Source of the DNA: JBEKUY01 sp049514555
Lineage (GTDB): Bacteria > Acidobacteriota > Terriglobia > Acidiferrales > UBA7541
Reading direction: 5' to 3'
NCBI GenBank assembly: GCA_049514555.1
Contig: JBEKUY010000015.1
Span: 1 to 60,217, forward strand
DNA length: 60,217 nucleotides
The position numbers and the translations under genes were made by a program. The notes under the pieces were generated by a model, which worked only from the letters and a program-made list of their open reading frames with translations, had not been told where the DNA came from and ran no database searches. Positions 25,934-34,472 of this stretch are shown here, piece after piece; position 1 is the stretch's first letter, and each line of letters begins with the position of its first letter.

Positions 25934-26491
25934 ATGGTCCCTCTCACGGCACTTTGGCTGCCGGTCCTACTGTCAGCCGTCATCGTCTTCCTCGCCAGCT
26001 CCATCATGCACATGCTGCTCCCCTACCACCGCGGCGATTACCAGCAGCTTCCCGATGAGGATAAGCTCCTGGCCGCGCTGCGCGCCCCCGGCCTGAAGCG
26101 GGGTCTCTATGTTTTTCCTTTTTGCACCCACAAGGAAATGAAGTCGCCCGCCATGGTGGCAAAATACAAGCAAGGACCAGTCGGCATGATGACCGTGTTT
26201 CCTAGCGGTCCACCGGTTATGCCGAAGTTCTTGGGGATGTGGTTCGCCTATTGCCTCATTATCGCCTTCTTCGTCGCGTACCTCACGGGGCGCACGGTTG
26301 CGCCCGGCGCGCACTATCTGGCCGTATTTCGCGTCGCCGGGACCGCGGCGTTCCTCGGCTACGGCCTGGGACAGCTAAGCAACGGCATCTGGAAGGGGCA
26401 GACGTGGAGCGTGACCATCAAAGAAGTCATCGATGGACTCGTCTACGGCTTGCTGACGGCTGGCACCTTTGGGTGGCTTTGGCCGCGCTAG
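25934..26491 (+). CDS. Membrane protein of unknown function between two PilZ genes
   Basis: A 185-residue protein with an N-terminal helix (LWLPVLLSAVIVFLASSIMHMLLP), a cytosolic-looking loop with YHRGDYQQLPDEDKLLAALR and YVFPFCTHKEMKSP, then two or three further helices (about 98-118, 125-145 and 160-180). AAGGAGG directly abuts the ATG at 25928, so the second ATG (25934) is the likely start. No family recognised. Its position inside a duplicated PilZ pair is the only functional hint. Confidence 0.75.
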   Translation: MVPLTALWLPVLLSAVIVFLASSIMHMLLPYHRGDYQQLPDEDKLLAALRAPGLKRGLYVFPFCTHKEMKSPAMVAKYKQGPVGMMTVFPSGPPVMPKFLGMWFAYCLIIAFFVAYLTGRTVAPGAHYLAVFRVAGTAAFLGYGLGQLSNGIWKGQTWSVTIKEVIDGLVYGLLTAGTFGWLWPR

Positions 26492-26661
26492 CACTCTAAG
26501 CAAGTTCCCGCCGACAACCTGCCGATACTTGCCGCGGGGTAGCTCGCGTCATTAAGTTCTTCGGACAAACTAGTGCGCCTCGACGCGGAGCGGTTGCGAG
26601 GAGGGCACAGCGAGGGCGCGCGGCAATTGACGCGGCGTACACATGGCATGAGTATAACGGC

Positions 26662-27024
26662 ATGATCTCGACCACGTATTCCATTGGGCGGCGCAGCTCG
26701 CGGATGTTTCACAGCATGCCGCTTCTGGCAGCGGGCAAGACCAGGGACGGGCGCCGATTCCGCGAAACGTGCGAGACCATCGTCATCAGCGCGCACGGTG
26801 CGCTGATCTGCCTGCAGCACGAAGTGACGCTGGGAGCGATTCTGGTGCTGGCGAACCCGGAAACAATGGAAGAGCAGGAGTGCCGGGTCATGTACCTGGG
26901 CGAAATGGGCGAACAAGGTCAGCGCGTGGGCGTGGAGTTTCTGACACCGGCGCCGCGGTTCTGGGGCGTCGATTTCGAGGCGCTCCGCATAGCAGGCTGG
27001 TCGCCTGCAGATACGGTGCACTAA
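26662..27024 (+). CDS. PilZ-domain protein, copy 2
   Basis: A 120-residue paralogue of the protein at 25366. The arginine motif region reads RRSSRMFHSMPL, and the second motif VISAHGALICL again has Val for Asp. The C-terminal half repeats QECRVMYLGE and QRVGVEFLTPAPRFWGVDFE. TTGACG at 26627-26632 and TATAAC at 26653-26658 precede it; the spacer is long (20) and the ATG is only 3 bases beyond the -10, so start or promoter assignment is less secure than in copy 1. No ribosome site is visible. Confidence 0.83.
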   Translation: MISTTYSIGRRSSRMFHSMPLLAAGKTRDGRRFRETCETIVISAHGALICLQHEVTLGAILVLANPETMEEQECRVMYLGEMGEQGQRVGVEFLTPAPRFWGVDFEALRIAGWSPADTVH

Positions 27025-27049
27025 CTTAGAATCCGCAGTTCTGCCAATT

Positions 27050-27123
27050 TTTGCAGGCGCGACGGGCGACTCGTGTCTGCCCGCGGTCTACGCGGCATCG
27101 CGCTCGCATCCGCGACCTGCAAA
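27050..27123. other. Closed inverted repeat between PilZ and ilvC genes
   Basis: TTTGCAGGCGCG (27050-27061) pairs with CGCGACCTGCAAA (27111-27123) with a single bulged A. Inside, CGGGC (27063-27067) pairs with GCCCG (27079-27083). The two genes converge here, so it may be a shared terminator or a small structured RNA. Neither strand has a strong T tract. Confidence 0.45.
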
Positions 27124-27147
27124 GATCCGCACCTTTTCAGCAAACTG

Positions 27148-28164
27148 TTATGAGTTGGAATCGGCCTTGATATTCACCGGCTGAATGAAGGGCATCATCG
27201 AGCGCAGCTTCGCGCCCAGCGTTTCCAAGAGTTGGTCCTGCTCGCGCTTGCGGATGGCGTTGAATTCGGGACGCCCCGCTTCATTTTCGGCGATCCACTT
27301 GCGCGCGTAGGTTCCGTTGCGGATCTCCTCGAGGAGCTTCTTCATCTCCTTGCGCGTCTCGGCGGTGATGAGGCGCGGGCCGCCGGTGTAATCGCCGTGC
27401 TCGGCCGTGTCGCTGACGGAATAGCGCATGTAGTTGAGGCCGCCGCGGTAGATGAGGTCCACGATCAGCTTGAGCTCGTGGAGGCACTCGAAGTAAGCGA
27501 TTTCCGGCTGGTAACCCGCCTCGACCAGCGTCTCGAAGCCGGCCTTGATGAGGGCGCTCACACCGCCGCAAAGCACGGCCTGCTCGCCGAACAGATCGGT
27601 CTCGGTTTCCTCGGCGAAGGTGGTTTCGATGACGCCGGCGCGGGTGGCGCCGAGGGCCTTGGCGTAAGAAAGCGCCAGCGCCTTGGCGTGGCCGGTGGCG
27701 TCGCGCTCGACGGCGAGAAGAGCGGGCGTGCCTCCGCCTTCCTGGAAGACTTCGCGGACGCGGTGCCCGGGCGCTTTGGGCGCGATCATGGTGACGTCCA
27801 CGCCCGCGGGCGGCTTGATGGTGCCGAAACGAATGTTGAAACCGTGCGCGAACATGAGCATCTTGCCCGGCTTCAGGTGCGGCGCGATATCCTTTTGGTA
27901 GATAGCCGGCTGCGCCGTATCGGGCACGAGGATCATGATGACGTCGGCCCTCTCGGCGGCTTGGGCGGCGGTCAGCGCGGTGAAACCTGCCTTCTCCGCT
28001 CGCTCCTTGCCCGCGGGGAAGGCCTCGGCGACGCACACGTCGACGCCGCTGTCGCGGAGGTTCTGGGCGTGCGCGTGTCCCTGCGAGCCAAAACCGATGA
28101 TGGCGACCTTCTTCTTGCGAATCAGCGATAGATCTGCGGAATTGTCGTAGTAGATGTTAGCCAT
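27148..28164 (-). CDS. ilvC: Ketol-acid reductoisomerase
   Basis: A 338-residue class I enzyme that rearranges and reduces acetolactate or acetohydroxybutyrate with NADPH and Mg2+. Nucleotide loop IGFGSQGHAHAQNLRDSG (about 23-40), the catalytic KAPGHRVREVF, ETFAEETETDLFGEQAVLCGG with the metal-binding Asp and Glu, and ECLHELKLIVDLIYRGG. Last gene of the ilvD-B-N-C operon, 66 bases after ilvN. Length is normal for the short form. Confidence 0.98.
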   Translation of the reverse strand: MANIYYDNSADLSLIRKKKVAIIGFGSQGHAHAQNLRDSGVDVCVAEAFPAGKERAEKAGFTALTAAQAAERADVIMILVPDTAQPAIYQKDIAPHLKPGKMLMFAHGFNIRFGTIKPPAGVDVTMIAPKAPGHRVREVFQEGGGTPALLAVERDATGHAKALALSYAKALGATRAGVIETTFAEETETDLFGEQAVLCGGVSALIKAGFETLVEAGYQPEIAYFECLHELKLIVDLIYRGGLNYMRYSVSDTAEHGDYTGGPRLITAETRKEMKKLLEEIRNGTYARKWIAENEAGRPEFNAIRKREQDQLLETLGAKLRSMMPFIQPVNIKADSNS

Positions 28165-28230
28165 ACCATTCTCCTCTTCAGGTCAAATTGGTCCGTGCCG
28201 CGCTGCTTCGAGGACGGCGCGCGGCGACAG

Positions 28231-28791
28231 CTAAACCGAACCTGCAAGATCGTCGTTTTCTTCGAGCAGCGCGTCGCCGGCATCCGCCGCGACGGTGCCG
28301 GAAGGCTTCGCGCCGCGCACCATGGCCACGCGTCCGGTGCGGACCATTTCGAGCACGCCGTAAGGCCGCAGCACCTCGAGCAAACTCTCGTTCTTATCCT
28401 CGCTGCCGGTGGTCTCGATGATGAGCGAGTCAGGCGAAACGTCCACCACGCGGGCGCGGAAGGCGTGGACCAGTTGGAACAGGTGCGTGCGCGAGGCTTC
28501 ATCGGCGGTGACGCGGATGAGCGCGAGGTCGCGCTGCACGACGGGCTGCGCGGTGATGTTTCTCACGCGCAAAACGTTGACCAGCTTGTACAGGTTGGCT
28601 TCGAGGCGGTGCGCGCCGCCTTCGTCGGTGTCCACGACGATGGTCATGCGCGAGACGCCGGGCTTTTCCGTGTGGCCGACGGTGAGCGATTCGATGTTGT
28701 AGGCGCGGCGGCGAAAGAGGGAGGCGACACGGTTCAGCACGCCGGGCTTATCTTCCACGTAAACAACGAACGTTCTTAACATATCAGACAT
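28231..28791 (-). CDS. ilvN: Acetolactate synthase, small regulatory subunit
   Basis: A 186-residue ACT-domain subunit that activates the catalytic subunit and gives valine feedback inhibition. The N-terminal ACT domain reads TFVVYVEDKPGVLNRVASLFRRR, followed by ESLTVGHTEKPGVSRMTIVV. The C-terminal domain has DVSPDSLIIETTG. It overlaps the ilvB stop by eight bases, consistent with translational coupling and equal synthesis of the two subunits. The name ilvH would be equally valid. Confidence 0.96.
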   Translation of the reverse strand: MSDMLRTFVVYVEDKPGVLNRVASLFRRRAYNIESLTVGHTEKPGVSRMTIVVDTDEGGAHRLEANLYKLVNVLRVRNITAQPVVQRDLALIRVTADEASRTHLFQLVHAFRARVVDVSPDSLIIETTGSEDKNESLLEVLRPYGVLEMVRTGRVAMVRGAKPSGTVAADAGDALLEENDDLAGSV

Positions 28792-30505
28792 CCTCCGCCG
28801 TCTCGACGATGGGGCTTGGGCGGCGAATCATGGCGTGCAAATCGGCGCCGGCGGGCACCATCGGGAACACGGAATCTTCCTTTTCGACCTTGAAATCGAT
28901 GAGCATCGTGCCGGAGTGTTCGCGCGCGGCGCGGATCGCGGGCACGACTTCGGCGCGGGTTTGGACACGCGCGCTGCGCAAGCCGAAGGCTTCGGCCAGG
29001 CGCACGAAATCGGGATTGACGAGCGGCGTGGCGGAGTAGCGCTTGTCATAGAAAAACTCCTGCCACTGGCGGACCATGCCGAGATAGCCATTGTTGATGA
29101 CGGCGATTTTGATGTTCAGTTTTTCCTGGTGGATGGTGGCCATCTCCGCCATGGTCATCTGGAAACCGCCGTCGCCGACGACGACCCAGACTTCCTTTTC
29201 GGGCTGGGCGAATTTGGCGCCGATGGCCGCGGGCAGCGCGAAGCCCATGGTGCCCAGACCGCCGGAGGTGATGAGCGAGCGAGGCGTATCGTGTTTGTAA
29301 TACTGCGCTTCCCACATCTGGTGCTGGCCCACATCGGTGACCACGATGGCCTCGCCGCGGGTTTCCCGCCACAGATCGTGAATGGCGTGCGCGGCGTAGA
29401 GATGCCCGTCATCCGGCAGATTCTGGATATCGCGCACCGCAGAATCGCCCTTCAGCTCGGCGATGTGGCCGAGCCATTCGGCGCGGTCGCCGCGCTCGAT
29501 GCCGCTGAGGAGCTGCTCGACCACCGCACCCACGTCTCCGATGAGCGCAATGTCCACCGGAACGTTCTTGCTGATTTCCGCGCGATCGATTTCGACGTGG
29601 ATTTTCTTGGCGTTCACCGCATAGTTTTTCAAGTTGCCGGTGACGCGGTCGTCAAAACGCATGCCGAGCGCGATGAGCAGGTCGGCTTCCTGGATGGCGC
29701 AGTTCACCCAGGCCTCGCCGTGCATGCCCATCATACCGAGGTTCAACGGGTGCGCGGCCGGAATGGCGCCGAGGCCGAGAAGCGTGAGCGCCACGGGGAT
29801 GCCTGCCTTTTCGGCGAAATCACGGACGACCTGAGATGCGCCGGAAAGGATGATGCCGTGTCCGGCGAGGATCACCGGACGGCGCGCGCGGTTGATCAGC
29901 TCGAGGGCCCGCCGGCAATCGGCGGGATCACACGAGGAGGGACCCGGCCGGTGAGGCAGCCGGGGCGCGGCGGCATCCCAATCGAACTCGCAGGAGGCTT
30001 GTTGAGCGTCCTTGGTGATGTCCACGAGGACCGGACCCGGCCGCCCGCTCTTGGCGATCAGGAAGGCGGAGCGCAGCGCGGGCGCCACGTCTTCGGCGCG
30101 GGTGACGAGCGTATTGTGTTTGGTGATCGGCAGGGTGATGCCGGTGATGTCCACCTCCTGAAACGCGTCGGAACCGATGAGCTTGCTGCCGACCTGGCCG
30201 GTGATGCAGACGATCGGTGAGGAGTCGAGCATCGCCGTGGCGATGCCAGTGACCAGGTTGGTGGCGCCGGGGCCCGACGTGGCCATGGCCACACCCACTC
30301 CGCCACCGGCGCGGGCATAACCATCGGCCATGTGCGCCGCGCCCTGTTCGTGGCGCACCAGGACGTGGTGAACCGGGTAGTTCCAGAGCGCGTCGTAAGC
30401 AGGAAGAATCGCGCCGCCCGGATAGCCGAAGACGTGCTTCACGCCCTCGTGCAACAGGGTTTCCCAGATGATTTGTCCGCCGGTCTTCTTTGCCATTTGA
30501 GTCAT
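28784..30505 (-). CDS. ilvB: Acetolactate synthase, large catalytic subunit
   Basis: A 573-residue thiamine-diphosphate enzyme condensing pyruvate with pyruvate or 2-oxobutyrate. The activating glutamate lies in RHEQGAAHMADGYARA, FAD-associated regions follow (GMRFDDRVTG), and the ThDP motif is GDGGFQMTMAEMATIHQ...VINNGYLGMVRQWQ. Full length with no gaps. The start at 30505 (GGAGCG upstream) lies 27 bases after the ilvD stop. An alternative ATG is three codons downstream. Confidence 0.97.
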   Translation of the reverse strand: MTQMAKKTGGQIIWETLLHEGVKHVFGYPGGAILPAYDALWNYPVHHVLVRHEQGAAHMADGYARAGGGVGVAMATSGPGATNLVTGIATAMLDSSPIVCITGQVGSKLIGSDAFQEVDITGITLPITKHNTLVTRAEDVAPALRSAFLIAKSGRPGPVLVDITKDAQQASCEFDWDAAAPRLPHRPGPSSCDPADCRRALELINRARRPVILAGHGIILSGASQVVRDFAEKAGIPVALTLLGLGAIPAAHPLNLGMMGMHGEAWVNCAIQEADLLIALGMRFDDRVTGNLKNYAVNAKKIHVEIDRAEISKNVPVDIALIGDVGAVVEQLLSGIERGDRAEWLGHIAELKGDSAVRDIQNLPDDGHLYAAHAIHDLWRETRGEAIVVTDVGQHQMWEAQYYKHDTPRSLITSGGLGTMGFALPAAIGAKFAQPEKEVWVVVGDGGFQMTMAEMATIHQEKLNIKIAVINNGYLGMVRQWQEFFYDKRYSATPLVNPDFVRLAEAFGLRSARVQTRAEVVPAIRAAREHSGTMLIDFKVEKEDSVFPMVPAGADLHAMIRRPSPIVETAEDV

Positions 30506-30532
30506 CGCAGCGCTCCGATTGCCGTTTGGTGT

Positions 30533-32206
30533 TTATTCAAGGACTGCCCCTTGCGACGCGGAAGAAACGTTGCGCGCGTAGCGGCCCATCACGCCTCCGC
30601 TGTAACGCGGCTTGGGAGGTTGCCAGGAAGCCAACCGCGATTGGATTTCGGCGTCGCTGAGCTCGACGCGAAGCTGGCGGCCAGGAATATCGAAAACGAT
30701 GGTGTCGCCATCGCGCAGGGCAGCGATCGGTCCGCGGCGCGCGGCTTCGGGAGCGACGTGGCCGGCCATGAGGCCGTGCGTGCCTCCGGAGAAGCGCCCG
30801 TCAGTCAGAAGAGCGACGGATTCGCCGAGACCCGCGCCGACGATGGCCGCGGTAACTCCCAGCATCTCGCGCATGCCGGGACCGCCGCGCGGACCTTCGT
30901 ACCGGATGACGACCACGTCGCCGGAGCGAATCTTGCCAGCCTGGACGGCGGCGAAGGCGTCTTCTTCACTTTCAAAAACGCGGGCCGGGCCGCGATGCTC
31001 GAGGCGGTTGTATCCAGCAATTTTCACGACGCAGCCTTCGGACGCGAGGTTTCCCTTCAAAATAACGAGTCCGCCGTTGGGCTTGAGCGGCGCGCTGAGC
31101 GGGCGGACCACCTGCTGTCCCGGCGTTTCGCGCGCGGCATCGGCTTCGGCACCGATCGTGCGGCCGGTCACGGTCGCGCAATCCGCGTGGAGTAAGCCAG
31201 CATCCTTGAGCCGCTTGGCGACGAGTGCCGGGCCGCCGGCTCGATGGAGGTCGGTGGCGACAAAACGGCCGCCGGGTTTCAGGTCGCCAATCAGCGGAGT
31301 CCGAGCGCTGATGGGATCGAAATCATCAATCTGGAGAGGGAGACCGGCTTCGCGTGCGATCGCCAGAAGGTGCAGGACTGAGTTCGTCGAACCGCCGGTA
31401 GCGGCCACGCTGGCAATCGCATTTTCCAGGGCTTTGCGGGTAATGATGTCACGCGGCTTGACGCCACGGCGAAGAAGATCCATGACGAGGGCGCCGGCGT
31501 GGCGCGACGCGTTGTCCTTCTCGGAATCGGTCGCGGGAACGCTGGAGTCACCGATGGGGGCAATCCCCAAGAATTCGCAGGCCAGAGCCATGGTGTTGGC
31601 GGTGAACTGTCCGCCGCAGGCGCCGGCACCGGGACAGGCGCTATTTTCGAGCGCGAGGAAATCGGCGTCGCTCATCGAGCCGCGAGCGTGGGCACCGACC
31701 GCTTCGAACACGTCGACAATCGTGACGTCGCGATTCTGGAAATGGCCGGGGGCGATGGAGCCGCCGTAGAGGACGAGGCCGGGAATGTTGAGGCGGGCGA
31801 GCGCCATGACGCCGCCGGGGATGGTCTTGTCGCAACCGACCAAAACGACGAGGGCGTCGAAGAGATTGCCGCGGGCGACAAGCTCAATCGAATCAGCAAT
31901 GACTTCGCGGCTGATGAGCGAGGCGCGCATGCCTTCCGATCCCATGGTAATGCCGTCGGAGATGGAAACGGTGTTGAACTCGAGCGGTGTGCCGCCGGCG
32001 GCGCGAATGCCCGCTTTGACGTGCTCGGCGATATGGCGCAGATGGTAGTTGCATGGCCCGATTTCGATCCAGGTGTTGGCGACGCCCACGAGCGGGCGAC
32101 GCAAATCCTCATCGGTGAAGCCGACGCCTTTGAGCATGGCGCGGGCAGGGGCCCGGCTGGGTCCTTCGGTCAGTCCGGTACTGTGCCACTTCAAGGGTTG
32201 TGTCAT
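30533..32206 (-). CDS. ilvD: Dihydroxy-acid dehydratase
   Basis: A 557-residue Fe-S enzyme that dehydrates 2,3-dihydroxy acids to the 2-oxo acid precursors of valine and isoleucine. Cluster cysteines are in VGCDKTIPGG and ACPGAGACGGQFTANTM; the conserved lid motif GFSGGTHG appears as DGRFSGGTHGLMAGH. The ATG at 32206 follows GAGGAG at 7 bases. First structural gene of the operon, placed behind the attenuator-like leader. Having ilvD first, ahead of ilvBNC, is a common bacterial arrangement. Confidence 0.97.
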   Translation of the reverse strand: MTQPLKWHSTGLTEGPSRAPARAMLKGVGFTDEDLRRPLVGVANTWIEIGPCNYHLRHIAEHVKAGIRAAGGTPLEFNTVSISDGITMGSEGMRASLISREVIADSIELVARGNLFDALVVLVGCDKTIPGGVMALARLNIPGLVLYGGSIAPGHFQNRDVTIVDVFEAVGAHARGSMSDADFLALENSACPGAGACGGQFTANTMALACEFLGIAPIGDSSVPATDSEKDNASRHAGALVMDLLRRGVKPRDIITRKALENAIASVAATGGSTNSVLHLLAIAREAGLPLQIDDFDPISARTPLIGDLKPGGRFVATDLHRAGGPALVAKRLKDAGLLHADCATVTGRTIGAEADAARETPGQQVVRPLSAPLKPNGGLVILKGNLASEGCVVKIAGYNRLEHRGPARVFESEEDAFAAVQAGKIRSGDVVVIRYEGPRGGPGMREMLGVTAAIVGAGLGESVALLTDGRFSGGTHGLMAGHVAPEAARRGPIAALRDGDTIVFDIPGRQLRVELSDAEIQSRLASWQPPKPRYSGGVMGRYARNVSSASQGAVLE

Positions 32207-32261
32207 GAGTTAGCTCCTCGGGTCATCCCGTCAACGGGCCGTTCATGCGTCCGCAAATGCG

Positions 32262-32328
32262 AAGGGCCATCATCCCCGCTGGATGATGGCCCTTGAAACT
32301 ACCCAAACTCGAAAGGGTCACATCATCC
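32262..32328 (-). promoter_or_regulatory. Attenuator with mutually exclusive hairpins upstream of ilvD
   Basis: On the minus strand three segments occur in order: GGATGATGTGACCCTT (32328-32313), AAGGGCCATCATCC (32294-32281) and GGATGATGGCCCTT (32275-32262). Segment 2 can pair with segment 1 (13 pairs, small internal bulge) or with segment 3 (14 perfect pairs, 5-base loop), but not with both. The leader peptide stop codon lies in segment 1. The 2:3 stem would be the terminator form, although the following sequence (CGCATTTGCGG) has only a poor T tract. Confidence 0.85.
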
Positions 32329-32385
32329 GCTGGCGCCTCCTACAGCGACGCGAACCGGCACTACTACGGGCACGAGAATCTGCAC
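32323..32385 (-). CDS. ilv leader peptide (Val-rich)
   Basis: A 20-codon reading frame from a GTG: (M)QILVPVVVPVRVAVGGASG. It holds seven valine codons after the start, one Ile and one Leu within 14 codons, including three consecutive Val codons. Its TGA lies in the first pairing segment of the attenuator. That is the composition and placement expected of a branched-chain amino acid leader peptide. Weak point: no good ribosome site precedes the GTG. A second frame starting at an ATG 19 bases upstream is Arg-rich and less likely. Confidence 0.75.
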   Translation of the reverse strand: MQILVPVVVPVRVAVGGASG

Positions 32386-32751
32386 GGGCCGAACGGGCTG
32401 CCATGTCCGTTCCGCCGAAGCGGAGGAAAATGGAGAAACACGCAGTTCTCTTCGGCGCGCCAGCATGAGGCCATCTTTTTTAGCGGGGTGGCGGCTAGTG
32501 CGTCAAGCTAATAATTCTAGCACTTTGTATAAGGTATTGTTATGGGGGAGGAACGCCCAGGCAGAGGCGGAGCAGGCCGGGATGGGAGCTCATCTACCGC
32601 GGCAGGATGGTTGGGATGGCGAATCGATGACACGCAGCCGGAGATCGCCCTGAGAACATCCTCCGTCCCGACTCTTTTGGACTGATTACTTCGCTACGCA
32701 GGCGATCGGCCTCGCACCGGCGGAGGCGCCGTCCTCGCTTGCCGAAGAGCA
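32386..32751 (-). other. Upstream leader and promoter region of the ilv operon; remainder without gene
   Basis: The proximal part carries the 5' end of the ilv leader RNA and its candidate promoter (32477-32506). From about 32520 to 32751 I see no gene, repeat or structure that I can name. Confidence 0.5.
32477..32506 (-). promoter_or_regulatory. Candidate promoter of the ilv operon
   Basis: Minus strand: TTGACG (32506-32501), 18-base spacer, TAAAAA (32482-32477). Transcription from about 32470 would give roughly 85 bases before the leader peptide. Confidence 0.5.
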
Positions 32752-33324
32752 CTAGAAGCGAAGTTGGCCTGGCTCGATGCCCATCTTGCGCGCCTGATCT
32801 TCCAGGTCGTCGATCTGCGCCTGCACCTTCTTGCGCTTCGCTTCGAGCTGGCCAATTTGATCCCCAATCGAAATGGTACTGCAGCAGCGCTGTCGCACAA
32901 TCCCTTCTGAAGGGGCGGTGTTCTCGGCCTTGAAATCGCGCAAATGGCCGAGCTCCTTGTCGATCGCTTTTCGTTGGCTATAGAGCTGCATCAATTGGCT
33001 CCGGAAATAGTCAGCCGCACGGGCAGCGCTCTGGCCGCGGTTGCCGGGCGCGTTGTTTGAGTTTCTTTTCGCGGCGGAGTTCGCAGGCTCGCCGACCACC
33101 GACACCTGGGCGGAGATGCCGTCGAGGTCGTCATTCGTCCAGACCTTCTTCGGCTTCTTCTCGGGCGCCGGGGCCTGGGCCTGCTTCGCCGAAGCCGCCG
33201 CTGTGTCGGCTTGATCCGCATTCAACGATGACGATGGGGCAGTGTTTGGCGATTGCGCCAGTGCGGGAAGCGCGATCAACACTGCAGAAAGCACGAGAGG
33301 GGCGCCAGAAGGGGCGCGCATCAC
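32752..33324 (-). CDS. Secreted coiled-coil protein with KVWTND motif
   Basis: A 190-residue exported protein. Signal peptide (MMRAPSGAPLVLSAVLIALPALAQS), an A/Q/P-rich segment, the short motif KKVWTNDDLDG (about 60-70), then helices rich in K, R, E, Q and D (about 105-190) that should form a coiled coil, ending KMGIEPGQLRF. The same KVWTNDxL motif with a different helical tail occurs at 41974-42567. I know this only as a recurring feature of Acidobacteriota hypothetical proteins. A TAGAAT at 33346-33351 (minus strand) is a candidate -10. Confidence 0.72.
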   Translation of the reverse strand: MMRAPSGAPLVLSAVLIALPALAQSPNTAPSSSLNADQADTAAASAKQAQAPAPEKKPKKVWTNDDLDGISAQVSVVGEPANSAAKRNSNNAPGNRGQSAARAADYFRSQLMQLYSQRKAIDKELGHLRDFKAENTAPSEGIVRQRCCSTISIGDQIGQLEAKRKKVQAQIDDLEDQARKMGIEPGQLRF

Positions 33325-33362
33325 AGGGCCTCCGGTCTTCCCGCTATTCTAGGTCAGACTCT

Positions 33363-34265
33363 TCAGGGATCGGAATGGCCCGCGCTCAAATTGCTCAATT
33401 CGCCACGTACGATCTGGATCGCTTCCTTGGGCGGGCCGACTCGGCGGTAGCCGGTCGCAACCGTCTTCTCATGCACGGCAGTGGCGAAGAAGAACTTTCG
33501 CCCGTCAAAATCATATTGAATCAGGACCGGCAGCCAGACACCCGGGGCAACTTCCGCCTGTTCCATGACGAAATGCCCGCCCTTGTAAACCTTGGCCACG
33601 ATTCCGCCGCCGAAAGTGATGTCTTCGAGCAGTTCAGCTTCAAAACGCGCCAATTGGCCAGTGGCTTCATCGATCCACATGATGCCGCGCGCCTTCGGCA
33701 GGATGGCGGTTAAGCGCGAAGCGGACTTGTAGGCAGGGTTGGGATCAAGGCGAATCATCGCGACGGTCCGGCCATTGCGCGATTCCCGTCCCAGCCAGGC
33801 AAGGGTGAAGGCGTCGCGGGTGGCGTCGAGGAGATCGGCGCGCTCCTTTTTGTGTTTGTCGAGCTTGGCATACGCTTCGCGTTGCCGGGGTCCGTCGCCG
33901 GCGGAAAAGGCGAGCGACTCCTCGAGGTGACGGAGTTCACGCTCGTAGGCGGTGGGGGCCGGGGGCTGGCCGTCTGAGCCGAATGGAATGTGGTCTACTC
34001 CAGTGCCCGCCGGGAAAACACGGAAGACTCGGACCGAGGATGGCGAGGGATCGCCGGCGTTCTTGCGCTGCTCGACGCGCTCGATGCGCTCGTAAACATA
34101 AAGGGCCTGATCGTTGAGGTGTTGATTTTCAAGGACGCGGTCCGCAAGCCGGCGCAGCTCCGCGGGGGACGGAGGATCAGGCCGGGCCGTCTGGGAAACA
34201 CAGAGGGAGGCCGGGAGCACGGCGAGCGCCGTGCTGAGAAGGCAGATTTTGCATACCCCGCGCAT
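33363..34265 (-). CDS. Secreted protein of unknown function
   Basis: A 300-residue exported protein. Signal peptide in the first 26 residues or so, then RRLADRVLENQHLNDQALYVYERIERV, a charged region, and a beta-rich C-terminal half with NPAYKSASRLTAILPKARGIMWIDEATGQLARFEAELLEDI and GVWLPVLIQYDFDGRKFFF. The latter resembles outer-membrane lipoprotein-sorting type folds (LolA/LolB or DUF1571-like) in style, but I cannot assign it. Start at 34265 or four codons upstream. Divergent from the permease pair. Confidence 0.68.
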   Translation of the reverse strand: MRGVCKICLLSTALAVLPASLCVSQTARPDPPSPAELRRLADRVLENQHLNDQALYVYERIERVEQRKNAGDPSPSSVRVFRVFPAGTGVDHIPFGSDGQPPAPTAYERELRHLEESLAFSAGDGPRQREAYAKLDKHKKERADLLDATRDAFTLAWLGRESRNGRTVAMIRLDPNPAYKSASRLTAILPKARGIMWIDEATGQLARFEAELLEDITFGGGIVAKVYKGGHFVMEQAEVAPGVWLPVLIQYDFDGRKFFFATAVHEKTVATGYRRVGPPKEAIQIVRGELSNLSAGHSDP

Positions 34266-34472
34266 GGAAGTGAACAAACGCGGCTCCCGATCTCCATTTT
34301 ATCGGATTCTTGCTCCAAAGATGGCGTTGTTTGCCAGCATGGAGGGTAGCGGGCGGCGGCGTAGGGCACCTCGGTTGCCCCGGAGGGCGGAGAGGAGAGG
34401 CGTCCCCCGCAACAAAAGGGCCGCGGAGACGTATATAGTGATGAGGGGCTTCCGGCCCCATAGAGCTGACTT

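Noticed and set aside
32323..32410. Arg-rich frame in the ilv leader starting at an ATG
   Set aside because: It has a slightly better ribosome site, but its codons have no link to branched-chain amino acids, unlike the overlapping Val-rich frame.
32283..32468. 61-codon frame on the plus strand upstream of ilvD
   Set aside because: It is the complement of the ilv leader and attenuator; the minus-strand signals explain the region better.
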